Source: an uncultured Ruminococcus sp.
GTDB lineage: Bacteria > Bacillota > Clostridia > Oscillospirales > Ruminococcaceae
Assembly: GCA_947173865.1 (NCBI GenBank)
Contig: CAMWGS010000027.1
Coordinates: forward strand, 1 to 13,681
Direction of reading: 5' to 3'
DNA length: 13,681 bases
The notes under the pieces were generated by a model. That model worked only from the letters and a program-made list of their open reading frames with translations, did no database searches and had not been told where the DNA came from. How positions within the stretch are numbered: the first letter of the stretch is position 1; every line of letters begins with the position of its first letter. Shown piece by piece: positions 8,601 to 13,681 of the stretch. The translations under genes were made by a program, and so were the position numbers.

Positions 8601-9536
8601 AGACTTCATTTTATAAAAAGTGAACTTTCTGCCCATAAGTTAGGCATAGATAACACTGAGTATATAAAGCTTGCCAATGAAATTGAAATAGTATTCAACT
8701 GTGCAGGAAAAGTACAGCATTTTGGAAGATATGAGGATTTCAGCGAAAGCAACGTAACAAGCGTCAGGAATCTGATTCAGTTCTGCAAGACCGGTATTGA
8801 AAAAAGGTTGTGTCATCTTTCTACTACAAGAGTATCTGAAAATATTTCTGCCGGAGCAGGTATACTTTTTACAGAAAATACATATGCAGATACAGAACTT
8901 TCAGAAGAGTACTACGTTCAGACCAAAAAAGAAGCTGAGGATTTGATTGTACAGTGCAGAAAAGAAGGCATCAAAGCTGATATATACCGTATAGGAACAG
9001 TCCTTTTTGATTCTCATAACGGTCATTTTCAGAAAAACATCAGTTCAAATTCATTCTACCTTATAATGCAGTCGTTCTTTAATCTTGAGGCAATGCCTGA
9101 TATTGACGCTTCTATCCTTGATTTTTCGTTTGTTGATGAGTGTGCTGACGCAGTAGTCAGGCTTGCACTGACTAAAGAAACCGCTGGTGGTACGTATCAT
9201 ATCTATAATCCAAATAAGCTGAGCATGAGGGATTTTTATGAAAAACTTCGTGATTCAGGTATGCAGGAAAAAATGGATATAATGGAGTTTGATGAATTTT
9301 TTGACTTTGTTTATGATAAATATAAGGACGAGAATTTCAGACAGGATATAGATACACTTCTTCTGCACTCCGGAACATATATATCGGCTGACGGTGGTAT
9401 CTGTGCGGTAGTCAACGACAAAACCTGTGATATTCTCAGCAGACTTGGTTTCAGATGGTCAGAAGTAACCAGAGAACATATTGCAGATATGCTGAACTAT
9501 GGCAAAAAAATTAATTTCTTTAAAATGGTAAAATGA
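2667..9536 (+). CDS. Two-module NRPS: (Cy)-A(Cys)-PCP-Cy-A(Cys)-PCP-reductase
   Basis: 2289 residues from an internal ATG that lacks a ribosome site; the true frame continues from 2025 across the TAG. Domain order: C-terminal lobe of Cy1 (1-215) with GDFTSVLLVD (73-82), PVVFTP and SQTTDVLLDCQ (catalytic-type T135, D166); A1 (about 216-735), FTSGSTG from 373; PCP1 with Ser780; Cy2 (about 845-1265) with D975/D980, T1189, D1220; A2 (about 1266-1780); PCP2 with Ser1828; terminal reductase (about 1915-2280) with GASGYIG (1926-1932) and YVQTK (Y2083, K2087). Pocket residues in A1 are D419, L420, Y423, N460, M507, S509, L533, I541, W542, K727; A2 gives the same ten (first D1472, last K1773). This is the cysteine code. 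The protein should join and cyclise two cysteines and release the chain reductively. No thioesterase or epimerase domain is seen. Confidence 0.92.
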   Translation: MTGKNAVFDRCSLFVEETEWSRIKHNILKNNIQPYVLMLAVYAEMLRSYSGLSEFTVNVPVTNRKPVASGTIGDFTSVLLVDINTEQSDMKHLAEHIQKQIISALRNRKFDGVEVMREIAGRDDSESARFPVVFTPMLYDDFSISYNSPFGDIVRGCSQTTDVLLDCQIYEYKNGLYINLDYRRNSFDKEIVSRMFNMMCDDIRSFSDEKSFTNENFIGKILESDEKEILRYNDTSCDIPVCSLMELLVSGFEQYRNKTAVSCGDETITYSELWEKSEQVCNYILSHNVGRGDAVAVIGKRSISTIVNIIGVLKSGATYVPVDVVQPENRRDAIIRKSQCKLVIDDNTDCSAYNIGNSNTVKHYPDDTAYIIFTSGSTGEPKGVCIKHNAVVNTVLDINRRYNVTEDDVLACVSSIGFDLSVYDIFGSLIAGAELALVPDVYNVEEMVSILSERGVTVWNSVPAVFRLIVDFLGKDSDEDSISNYYGDYFSDREQEMNYILPLRLVMLSGDWLSKNIVKRAMKMFPDCRMVSLGGATEASIWSIFYNIDSIRDEWNSIPYGYPLGNQTVYILDNNEKIVPIGAKGEICIGGAGVAEGYCNDIQKTNAQFCENSRFGRIYHTGDYGYISSEGYIVLLGRRDNQVKINGFRVELGEIENAIKKLSYVKNAVAVVRQSDNGAKSICAYVSLYSQADENRIRNDSAENLPHYMIPSRVIILDNLPMTSNGKIDRNNLPDPYEIDSVYTYAGNESEIKISEIWKKYLRTDDINVNGQFIELGGDSLAMISIVNDIKEQFGVDISFRKFMILGTVRNIAEYIRENTGNSSDSDKVIYKAVQCSDDEKYRSFPLTDIQMSYFIGRNSGIRLGNISTHAYYEVENDFDIPHLSNALNKVIRDNPMLRMVVSPEGTQRILEKTEDYIILEEDIRRFSPEEQEKILLNAREEHSHKVIDVHKFPLFEFRAFRISDSKVRLLVGFDLLIADGISMRIFIKELLQYYSSETTAPKNESFNFHDYILSLNEMKNSQYYAESEKYWNEQADTFAGAPSLPMKTAVSDIHKPLFSRCRYNISSEKWSAVKEVLLSYGITPSVFLMTVYGRILAYYSSTETVTLNVTTFTRFPFSASVNDMIGDFTSVMLVDVTESGKFRDVCRNVQERIAENLEHKAYDGVSVIRNISRKNNRNGELLFPYVFTGMIFENQDSMNIDDVGDIVYSVSQTSQVYLDCQVMNDNNGISITWDYVSQLFETELIEKMFSEFIDFIENTALTLDDNITSHLNSKERDMIETYNSTDMKYDVPTLIEAFERTVKAMPDKTAVTAGNESCTYAELNEKSERIASGLEENGIKKNSTVAVYEYRNIDTIASILAVLKCGASYVPISPDIPEERKKFILENSHADFEITKENISVLSEYPVSEKQHSYPVTDDTAYIIYTSGSTGRPKGVVMTHGGAMNTIADINRRFKVSSCDVLLGVSSFTFDLSVYDIFGAFLAGAELVIVQDSKNISELSSLLTDNSVTVWNSVPAIFSLMMSGKSDCSENYFDMTDGNINITLEDTDSLRLVMLSGDYIPTDLPDRIREKYSNAEIISLGGATEGGIWSIFYPIGKVKENWNTIPYGYPLSNQQIYIIGKDNNICPPMIEGEIAIGGKSLSLGYCGDKEKTESAFIEHAKLGRIYKTGDMGIMHSEGYVEFKGRRDNQVKINGYRIELGEIESSLLRMENIESATAVVSTHNKNNIIAFYTSAEPVAEDDIRAFISEQSPAYMMPAVIKRIERLPVTANGKIDRKKIACMDLLSDERNIIVPETENEKVLYKYFSDALGISDFSITDSFFELGGDSVKGINMYNKLNEDYEMELNLIFRYQTVEQLAKHIKKRNGIYFNERMEKFRKEYYSVSDDNIAERVDMLYSKYLEDISCDTGQITEIVSFRPKKVMITGASGYIGAYIAEKLLRDTYAEIYLTARGNDYEIRLTENLEFYFGNGFVEKFRNRLHFIKSELSAHKLGIDNTEYIKLANEIEIVFNCAGKVQHFGRYEDFSESNVTSVRNLIQFCKTGIEKRLCHLSTTRVSENISAGAGILFTENTYADTELSEEYYVQTKKEAEDLIVQCRKEGIKADIYRIGTVLFDSHNGHFQKNISSNSFYLIMQSFFNLEAMPDIDASILDFSFVDECADAVVRLALTKETAGGTYHIYNPNKLSMRDFYEKLRDSGMQEKMDIMEFDEFFDFVYDKYKDENFRQDIDTLLLHSGTYISADGGICAVVNDKTCDILSRLGFRWSEVTREHIADMLNYGKKINFFKMVK
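4575..4606 (+). repeat. 32-bp exact direct repeat, copy in A1
   Basis: Identical to 7719-7750. It encodes the A8 core GRRDNQVKING of the first adenylation domain. The two copies are 3144 bp apart (1048 codons), so recombination between them would remove one module and keep the frame. It reflects shared ancestry or gene conversion of the A domains, not a mobile element. Confidence 0.85.
7719..7750 (+). repeat. 32-bp exact direct repeat, copy in A2
   Basis: Second copy of the 4575-4606 sequence, in the same codon phase, in the A8 motif of the second adenylation domain. Flanking bases differ at once on both sides although the protein motif continues. Confidence 0.85.
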
Positions 9537-9537
9537 T

Positions 9538-10404
9538 ATGAATATAAGTAAATTTTTAACTCATATGACAGATGTTCATAAGAGTGCGACGGAATATTAT
9601 GAGGATATGGACTATGATATAGTTCCAGGATTAAAAGGGGTAAACCGTTCTGCACGCTGGATGAATGTAGGTTTTTGGAGAAATTGCAGTAATTATAATA
9701 AAGCGTGTGAAAACCTTGCACGTCTGCTTTCAGAGGCAGGGGGATTTTCGGCTGGTGACAAACTTCTTGATGTAGGCTGTGGCTGTGGAGAACAGGATTA
9801 CTACTGGGCTGGACTTTATCCGGGAATATCGATAACTGCTATGGATATTGTTGAAAAACAGATAGAGGAGGCAGAAAAGCGAAAACCTGACTTTGAAAGA
9901 AGTTCAATAACTTTTATGACAGGTGATGCAGGCAGTACGGATTTTGAAGCAGAGACTTTTACAAAGGTCTCTGCCCTCGACTGCGAATATCATTTCAATA
10001 CACGTGAGAAATTTTATCATGAAGCGTACAGGGTGCTTAAAAAGAACGGTGTTCTTGCGGTTACAGATATGCTGCCTGATAAAAATGAAAACTGGAATCA
10101 TTCGTGGCAGAAAAAGTGGCGTAAAGGCATATTTATTCCTGAAGAAAATATGTACAGCTATACTAAATGTGTTGATATACTTAAAAAAACCGGATTCAGA
10201 AAAATCAGGGTTAAACGAATCAGAAACAGTGTTTTTACAGGGTTAGCATGGTATTTTATATTTCGTTTTCTTAAGCCTGATACTCCGATTGACAAGCTGA
10301 ATGTAAAAATCCGCAGAAGCAGTTTCAGACGCAGTATATACCCTAAAATATGGGGATTTCTGTTCGGCACGTCTGACTATGTTCTCATTACGGCGGTAAA
10401 ATAA
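9538..10404 (+). CDS. Class I SAM-dependent methyltransferase
   Basis: A 288-aa protein with the SAM-binding glycine motif LLDVGCGCGEQ (76-86) followed by the acidic residue of strand 2 (AMDI, D103). It resembles small-molecule O-, N- or C-methyltransferases of the UbiE-like type. About 75 residues precede motif I and a basic, helical tail (about 225-270) follows the core. The ATG lies 1 nt after the NRPS TGA and has no clear ribosome site of its own, so it is probably translated by coupling to the NRPS. That tight link suggests it acts on the NRPS product or intermediate. The methyl acceptor (amine, hydroxyl, thiol or carbon) cannot be told from the sequence. Stop is TAA. Confidence 0.85.
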   Translation: MNISKFLTHMTDVHKSATEYYEDMDYDIVPGLKGVNRSARWMNVGFWRNCSNYNKACENLARLLSEAGGFSAGDKLLDVGCGCGEQDYYWAGLYPGISITAMDIVEKQIEEAEKRKPDFERSSITFMTGDAGSTDFEAETFTKVSALDCEYHFNTREKFYHEAYRVLKKNGVLAVTDMLPDKNENWNHSWQKKWRKGIFIPEENMYSYTKCVDILKKTGFRKIRVKRIRNSVFTGLAWYFIFRFLKPDTPIDKLNVKIRRSSFRRSIYPKIWGFLFGTSDYVLITAVK

Positions 10405-10438
10405 TCAAATTATATTTTTATTCTGAAAGGAGAAAAAC

Positions 10439-11674
10439 ATGAAATATTCATTAGGTACAAATTTTGATACTGAATTACTTGACGTAATCAAAAAATATGA
10501 CCCTAATCATAAAATAAAATCTGTTTTCGGCAAACTGAAAATAGATTCTTTCGGTGGTGGCAGGGCTTCAATGGTTCTTCCGGATATAAGCTGGAATGAA
10601 CTGGGAGATTATGTTGAAAAATGTCATGCTCAGGGTCTTAAATTCAATTATCTTATTAATCCCATGTGCTATGGAAGTAAGGAGATGGAAAAGGAATACA
10701 ACAAAAAATTCGATAAATATCTTGAAAGACTCAAAGAAATAGGCGTTGACCGCATAACGACAAATTCTCCCTATATGGTTGAAAGCATAAAAAGCAGATT
10801 TCCGAATTTTGAGGTTACTATTGGATTATATGCTCTTATTGATTCGGTTCAGAAAGTAAAATACTGGTTTGACCTTGGTGCAGATGAGATAACTCTTAAC
10901 GACAATTTTGTGAGAAATTTCAGACTTCTTGAAAGTACCATGATGTATGCTAAAGAACGTAATAAAGAAATTCGACTTATTGCTAATAATATCTGTCTTC
11001 ATAACTGTCCCTATAGTATCGCACACGGCAACGCTCAGGCTCATGCCAGCGAAAAAGGGAGTTCTTCTGCTGGATTTTCAATTGATTACTGTATGCTTAA
11101 GTGTACCATGACACGTCTTAATGACCCCTCTCAGTTTATACGCTCCGCATTTATCAGACCGGAAGATGTTAAAGTATACGAAGATATGGCAAATAGAATC
11201 GGATATGATAAATTTTCCATGAAACTTCTTGACAGAACAAGAACTACTGATTTTCTTGAAAAAGTCATAAAAGCTTATGTAAATGAAGAATATGACGGCA
11301 ATCTTCTTGAAATATCAAATCTTCCGTCAAATCACAAGATTAAGAATATCGACATAAAAGGTGCTGTTCTGAAAGCGTATAAATTCAATATGAAAGGCTT
11401 CATGCAGTATGCAAATGTTTTTGACCTGCCGGATATTTACATGGATAACAAAAGTCTTGACGGATTTCTTGACCGTTTTGTAAAGGGCGGATTTACCTGT
11501 GATGACCATGTATGCTGTCCGGAAGTAAAAAATGGTAAAACAGATTGCAATTACTGTTATAAATGGGTTGAAAAAGTAATGAGTATAAGACAGAAAGATG
11601 TTGAGGAGTGGAACAAAAAAGCGGATTCTATTCTTGAACAGCTTAATTCAGGCGATTTCTATAAAATTATATAA
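10439..11674 (+). CDS. U32-family (PrtC-like) protein with two cysteine clusters
   Basis: A 411-aa protein resembling the peptidase U32 family: a TIM-barrel-like pattern (GVDRITTNSP at 102-111; LGADEITLND at 146-155), then NNICLHNCPY (183-192). Two C-x3-C pairs (C186/C190, C218/C222) are placed as expected for the Fe-S ligands of this family. Well-studied U32 members are not simple proteases: UbiU/UbiV, RlhA and TrhP carry out oxygen-independent hydroxylation of ubiquinone precursors or RNA. The C-terminal tail has five more cysteines (C354, C359, C360, C370, C373, pattern C-x4-CC-x9-C-x2-C), perhaps a second metal site. AAAGGAG lies 5-6 nt before the ATG. The operon setting points to tailoring of the NRPS product. 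An anaerobic hydroxylase is my main guess; the family call is firmer than the reaction. Confidence 0.75.
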   Translation: MKYSLGTNFDTELLDVIKKYDPNHKIKSVFGKLKIDSFGGGRASMVLPDISWNELGDYVEKCHAQGLKFNYLINPMCYGSKEMEKEYNKKFDKYLERLKEIGVDRITTNSPYMVESIKSRFPNFEVTIGLYALIDSVQKVKYWFDLGADEITLNDNFVRNFRLLESTMMYAKERNKEIRLIANNICLHNCPYSIAHGNAQAHASEKGSSSAGFSIDYCMLKCTMTRLNDPSQFIRSAFIRPEDVKVYEDMANRIGYDKFSMKLLDRTRTTDFLEKVIKAYVNEEYDGNLLEISNLPSNHKIKNIDIKGAVLKAYKFNMKGFMQYANVFDLPDIYMDNKSLDGFLDRFVKGGFTCDDHVCCPEVKNGKTDCNYCYKWVEKVMSIRQKDVEEWNKKADSILEQLNSGDFYKII

Positions 11675-11687
11675 GGAGAAATAATTA

Positions 11688-13109
11688 ATGAATATATTGA
11701 AAAATAATACAAAATATCATTTATGGAATCCTTTCACAAATCTTGAGGAGTTCATACCTTACAAGGACGTAGGACCAATGACGCTCGTAAGAGGCGAAGG
11801 TGCATATGTTTATAATGCTGCCGGAAAAAAATTCATAAATGCAAGCGGTTCATTGTGGAATGTTGCTGTAGGTCACGGAAGACAGGAACTTGCTGAAATA
11901 GCGTATGAACAGATGAAAACGCTTTGTTATTCTTCGTGCTTCCAGCAGACACATCCGAAAGCTGTGGAACTCGCTGATAAACTATGCGGACTTACCGGCA
12001 ATGTGTATGATAAAGTGTATCTGGGTTGTAACGGTTCTGAAGCAGTTGAAACAGCAGTAAAAATTACAAGACAATACTTCCGTCAGAGTGACGACCATAC
12101 ATTACATGGTAAGTACAAGATTATTTCTTTTAAAGGTGCGTATCATGGTGTAAGCTATGGTGCTATGTCGTTATGCGGAGATGACCTCAATGAAAAACTC
12201 TATTCTCCACTGCCCGAAGGTATACTGCATATAAATCCGCCTCATTATTACCACAATGCCTACAATACCAATAATCCGGAAGAATGCGAAAGAAAATGTG
12301 CGGAGAGTCTGCGTCGTCTTATTGAGAAAGAAGGTCCTGAAACAGTTGCGGCGTTCATTGCAGAACCCGTAATGGGAGAAATCGGAATACTTCCCATAAG
12401 CAACGGATTTTTTGATATGGTTACTGAGATATGCAAGGAATATAATATGCTTGTCATTGCTGACGAAGTGACTACAGGATTCGGACGTACAGGAAGTCTT
12501 TTCGCTTCTGAAAACTGGAAAGTACGTCCGGATATAATGTGTCTTGGCAAAGGTATAAGCAGTGGCTATCTTCCTGTTTCGGCAGTAATGGTAAAAAGTT
12601 CAGTATATAAAAATTTCATAGGCAAGGAATACTTCCAGCACGGCAGTACATCAAGCGGAAATCCTGTTTGCAGTGCTGTGGCTATGGGCAACATTGACAT
12701 TATACTCCGTGAAAGACTTACAGAAAATTCTGCTGAAATCGGTGCGTATCTTCTTGACGGACTTAAAGAAATGATGAAAGAGAGAAATATAATAGGAGAC
12801 GTAAGGGGAAAAGGTCTTATGATTGGAATAGAACTTGTAAAAGACCGTGAAACTAAAGAACCTTATAAAAACTCTGAGGTTTTCAATATTGTTGCTGACT
12901 GTGCCTCACAAGGTCTGATAGCATATTATAATAAGAATATTATAGCACTTTTTCCACCGCTTATAATAGACAGGAAAATCGCTGACGATATTCTTACTGT
13001 TTTAAGTTCTTCCCTGAAAACCGGAAAGGCAGAAAGTATAAAAAAGAAAATGCGTCTTTTCAGTGAATTTGCATCATCTAAGAAAATGACTGCCATTGAT
13101 AAAAAGTAA
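11688..13109 (+). CDS. Class III PLP-dependent aminotransferase
   Basis: A 473-aa fold-type I enzyme of the omega-aminotransferase class (class III). Signatures are NGSEAVETAVK (115-125), the PLP-anchoring ADEVTTGFGRTG (258-269, D259) and the Schiff-base lysine in LGKGISSGY (K288). HGSTSSGNPV, in the region that binds the cofactor phosphate, follows. The enzyme moves an amino group between an amine donor and an aldehyde or ketone. Since the NRPS ends in a reductase domain, the likely substrate is the released aldehyde, giving a terminal amine, as MxcL does in myxochelin B formation. Supplying an unusual amine or amino-acid precursor is the alternative. AAGGAG (11673-11678) overlaps the upstream TAA, consistent with coupling. 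The C-terminus is slightly long and basic. Stop is TAA. Confidence 0.88.
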   Translation: MNILKNNTKYHLWNPFTNLEEFIPYKDVGPMTLVRGEGAYVYNAAGKKFINASGSLWNVAVGHGRQELAEIAYEQMKTLCYSSCFQQTHPKAVELADKLCGLTGNVYDKVYLGCNGSEAVETAVKITRQYFRQSDDHTLHGKYKIISFKGAYHGVSYGAMSLCGDDLNEKLYSPLPEGILHINPPHYYHNAYNTNNPEECERKCAESLRRLIEKEGPETVAAFIAEPVMGEIGILPISNGFFDMVTEICKEYNMLVIADEVTTGFGRTGSLFASENWKVRPDIMCLGKGISSGYLPVSAVMVKSSVYKNFIGKEYFQHGSTSSGNPVCSAVAMGNIDIILRERLTENSAEIGAYLLDGLKEMMKERNIIGDVRGKGLMIGIELVKDRETKEPYKNSEVFNIVADCASQGLIAYYNKNIIALFPPLIIDRKIADDILTVLSSSLKTGKAESIKKKMRLFSEFASSKKMTAIDKK

Positions 13110-13122
13110 GGGAGAAGTACAT

Positions 13123-13681
13123 ATGAATATATTCTGTATTCCATGTGCAGGCGGAAGTGCTTATATGTTCAGAAAAATTGAAGGTCTTCTGCCGTCTGAT
13201 GCAGTTATCATTCCTCTTGAAATTGCAGGAAGAGGAAGCAGATTCAATGAAAAACTGAATCAGTGTATAGAAGAGACAGCCAATGACCTCTATAACAGTA
13301 TAAAAGACAGAACAGACAGCGATTATTGTATACTCGGTTTCAGCATGGGTGGGATTATTGCCTATGAACTCTGTCGGAAAATTTATGACAACGGACTGAA
13401 AATGCCGATATCTGTATTTATGCTTGGAACTGAACCTCCAGAATTTTTTTCCCGTACTGAATATCATAAATTAAGTGACAGCGATTTCAGAAAAAAAATG
13501 ATTTCTATAAACGGTATTCCTGAAGAACTGGTACAGAACAGCGAACTTTTTGACGTTTATCTTCCGGCACTGAAAGCGGATTTTAAAATGTGTGAGACTT
13601 ACAGAAAAAAAGATGATACTGTGAGATTTGATGTGAATTTTCATCTTATTAACGGCATAAAAGACAGTATCAGCATAGAAC
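13123..13681 (+). CDS. Type II thioesterase (partial, runs off window)
   Basis: The first 186 codons of an alpha/beta-hydrolase of the GrsT/RifR type, cut by the window edge. It begins with IPCAGGSAYMF (6-16), then AGRGSR (35-40), the nucleophile elbow GFSMGG (72-77, Ser74) and LPALKADF, which is characteristic of NRPS type II thioesterases. The elbow has Phe where most family members have His (GHSMG). The catalytic histidine would lie beyond 13681. Such enzymes free carrier domains blocked by wrong acyl groups or unmodified CoA-derived arms, and here would service the two PCPs. The ATG is preceded by GGGAG (13110-13114), which starts 1 nt after the aminotransferase stop, so it is the same transcript. 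Confidence 0.9.
   Translation, partial: MNIFCIPCAGGSAYMFRKIEGLLPSDAVIIPLEIAGRGSRFNEKLNQCIEETANDLYNSIKDRTDSDYCILGFSMGGIIAYELCRKIYDNGLKMPISVFMLGTEPPEFFSRTEYHKLSDSDFRKKMISINGIPEELVQNSELFDVYLPALKADFKMCETYRKKDDTVRFDVNFHLINGIKDSISIE

Noticed and set aside
10439..11674. Plain protease role for the U32 protein
   Set aside because: The name peptidase U32 is historic. The paired cysteines and the operon context fit Fe-S chemistry better, though a protease is not excluded.
13078..13467. 129-codon open frame on the minus strand
   Set aside because: It lies opposite the type II thioesterase, whose plus-strand protein has clear family motifs; the minus frame shows none.
1..13681. CRISPR arrays, tRNA or rRNA genes, insertion sequences
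   Set aside because: I saw no regularly spaced repeats, no tRNA-like cloverleaf and no transposase or terminal inverted repeats.

Overview
The window looks like the start and middle of a nonribosomal peptide synthetase (NRPS) operon from an AT-rich, low-GC Gram-positive anaerobe. The best guess is a Ruminococcus/Oscillospiraceae-type Clostridium. The reasons are AAGGAG-type ribosome sites before most genes, AT-rich codon choice, and one predicted enzyme (U32 family, Fe-S cysteines) of a family linked to oxygen-independent chemistry. The taxonomic call is an inference from composition and gene style only.

Layout, all genes on the + strand. Bases 1-280 hold no gene. They contain a strong sigma-A-type promoter (TTGACA, 17-nt spacer, TGn-TAATAT) and two copies of a 20-bp operator-like inverted repeat. 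A third copy lies just before the second gene. Then come: an Sfp-type phosphopantetheinyl transferase (281-949); a stand-alone SagB-type FMN oxidase (1039-2001); a two-module NRPS (2025-9536) read as Cy-A(Cys)-PCP-Cy-A(Cys)-PCP-terminal reductase; a SAM methyltransferase (9538-10404, 1 nt after the NRPS stop); a U32-family protein with nine cysteines in its Fe-S-like motifs (10439-11674); a class III PLP aminotransferase (11688-13109); and a type II thioesterase cut by the window end (13123 onward). The gene spacings are short and no convincing terminator is seen, so the operon probably continues past 13681.

How the genes may work together. The PPTase activates the carrier domains. Both adenylation domains give the cysteine specificity code (D-L-Y-N-M-S-L-I-W-K), and both condensation domains are heterocyclization (Cy) domains, so two thiazoline rings are expected. 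The SagB-type enzyme would oxidise one or both to thiazole. The terminal reductase would release an aldehyde or alcohol, which the aminotransferase could turn into an amine. The methyltransferase and U32 protein would tailor further, and the type II thioesterase would clear misloaded carriers. The NRPS begins with a Cy domain but no loading module is in the window, so the acyl or aryl starter is unknown.

Most notable points: (1) the NRPS frame is interrupted by a single in-frame TAG at 2616-2618, inside an otherwise intact first Cy domain, where the second Cy domain has CAG (Gln); (2) a U32-family protein sits in an NRPS operon, suggesting an oxygen-independent tailoring step; (3) a three-copy operator family is spread over two intergenic regions.
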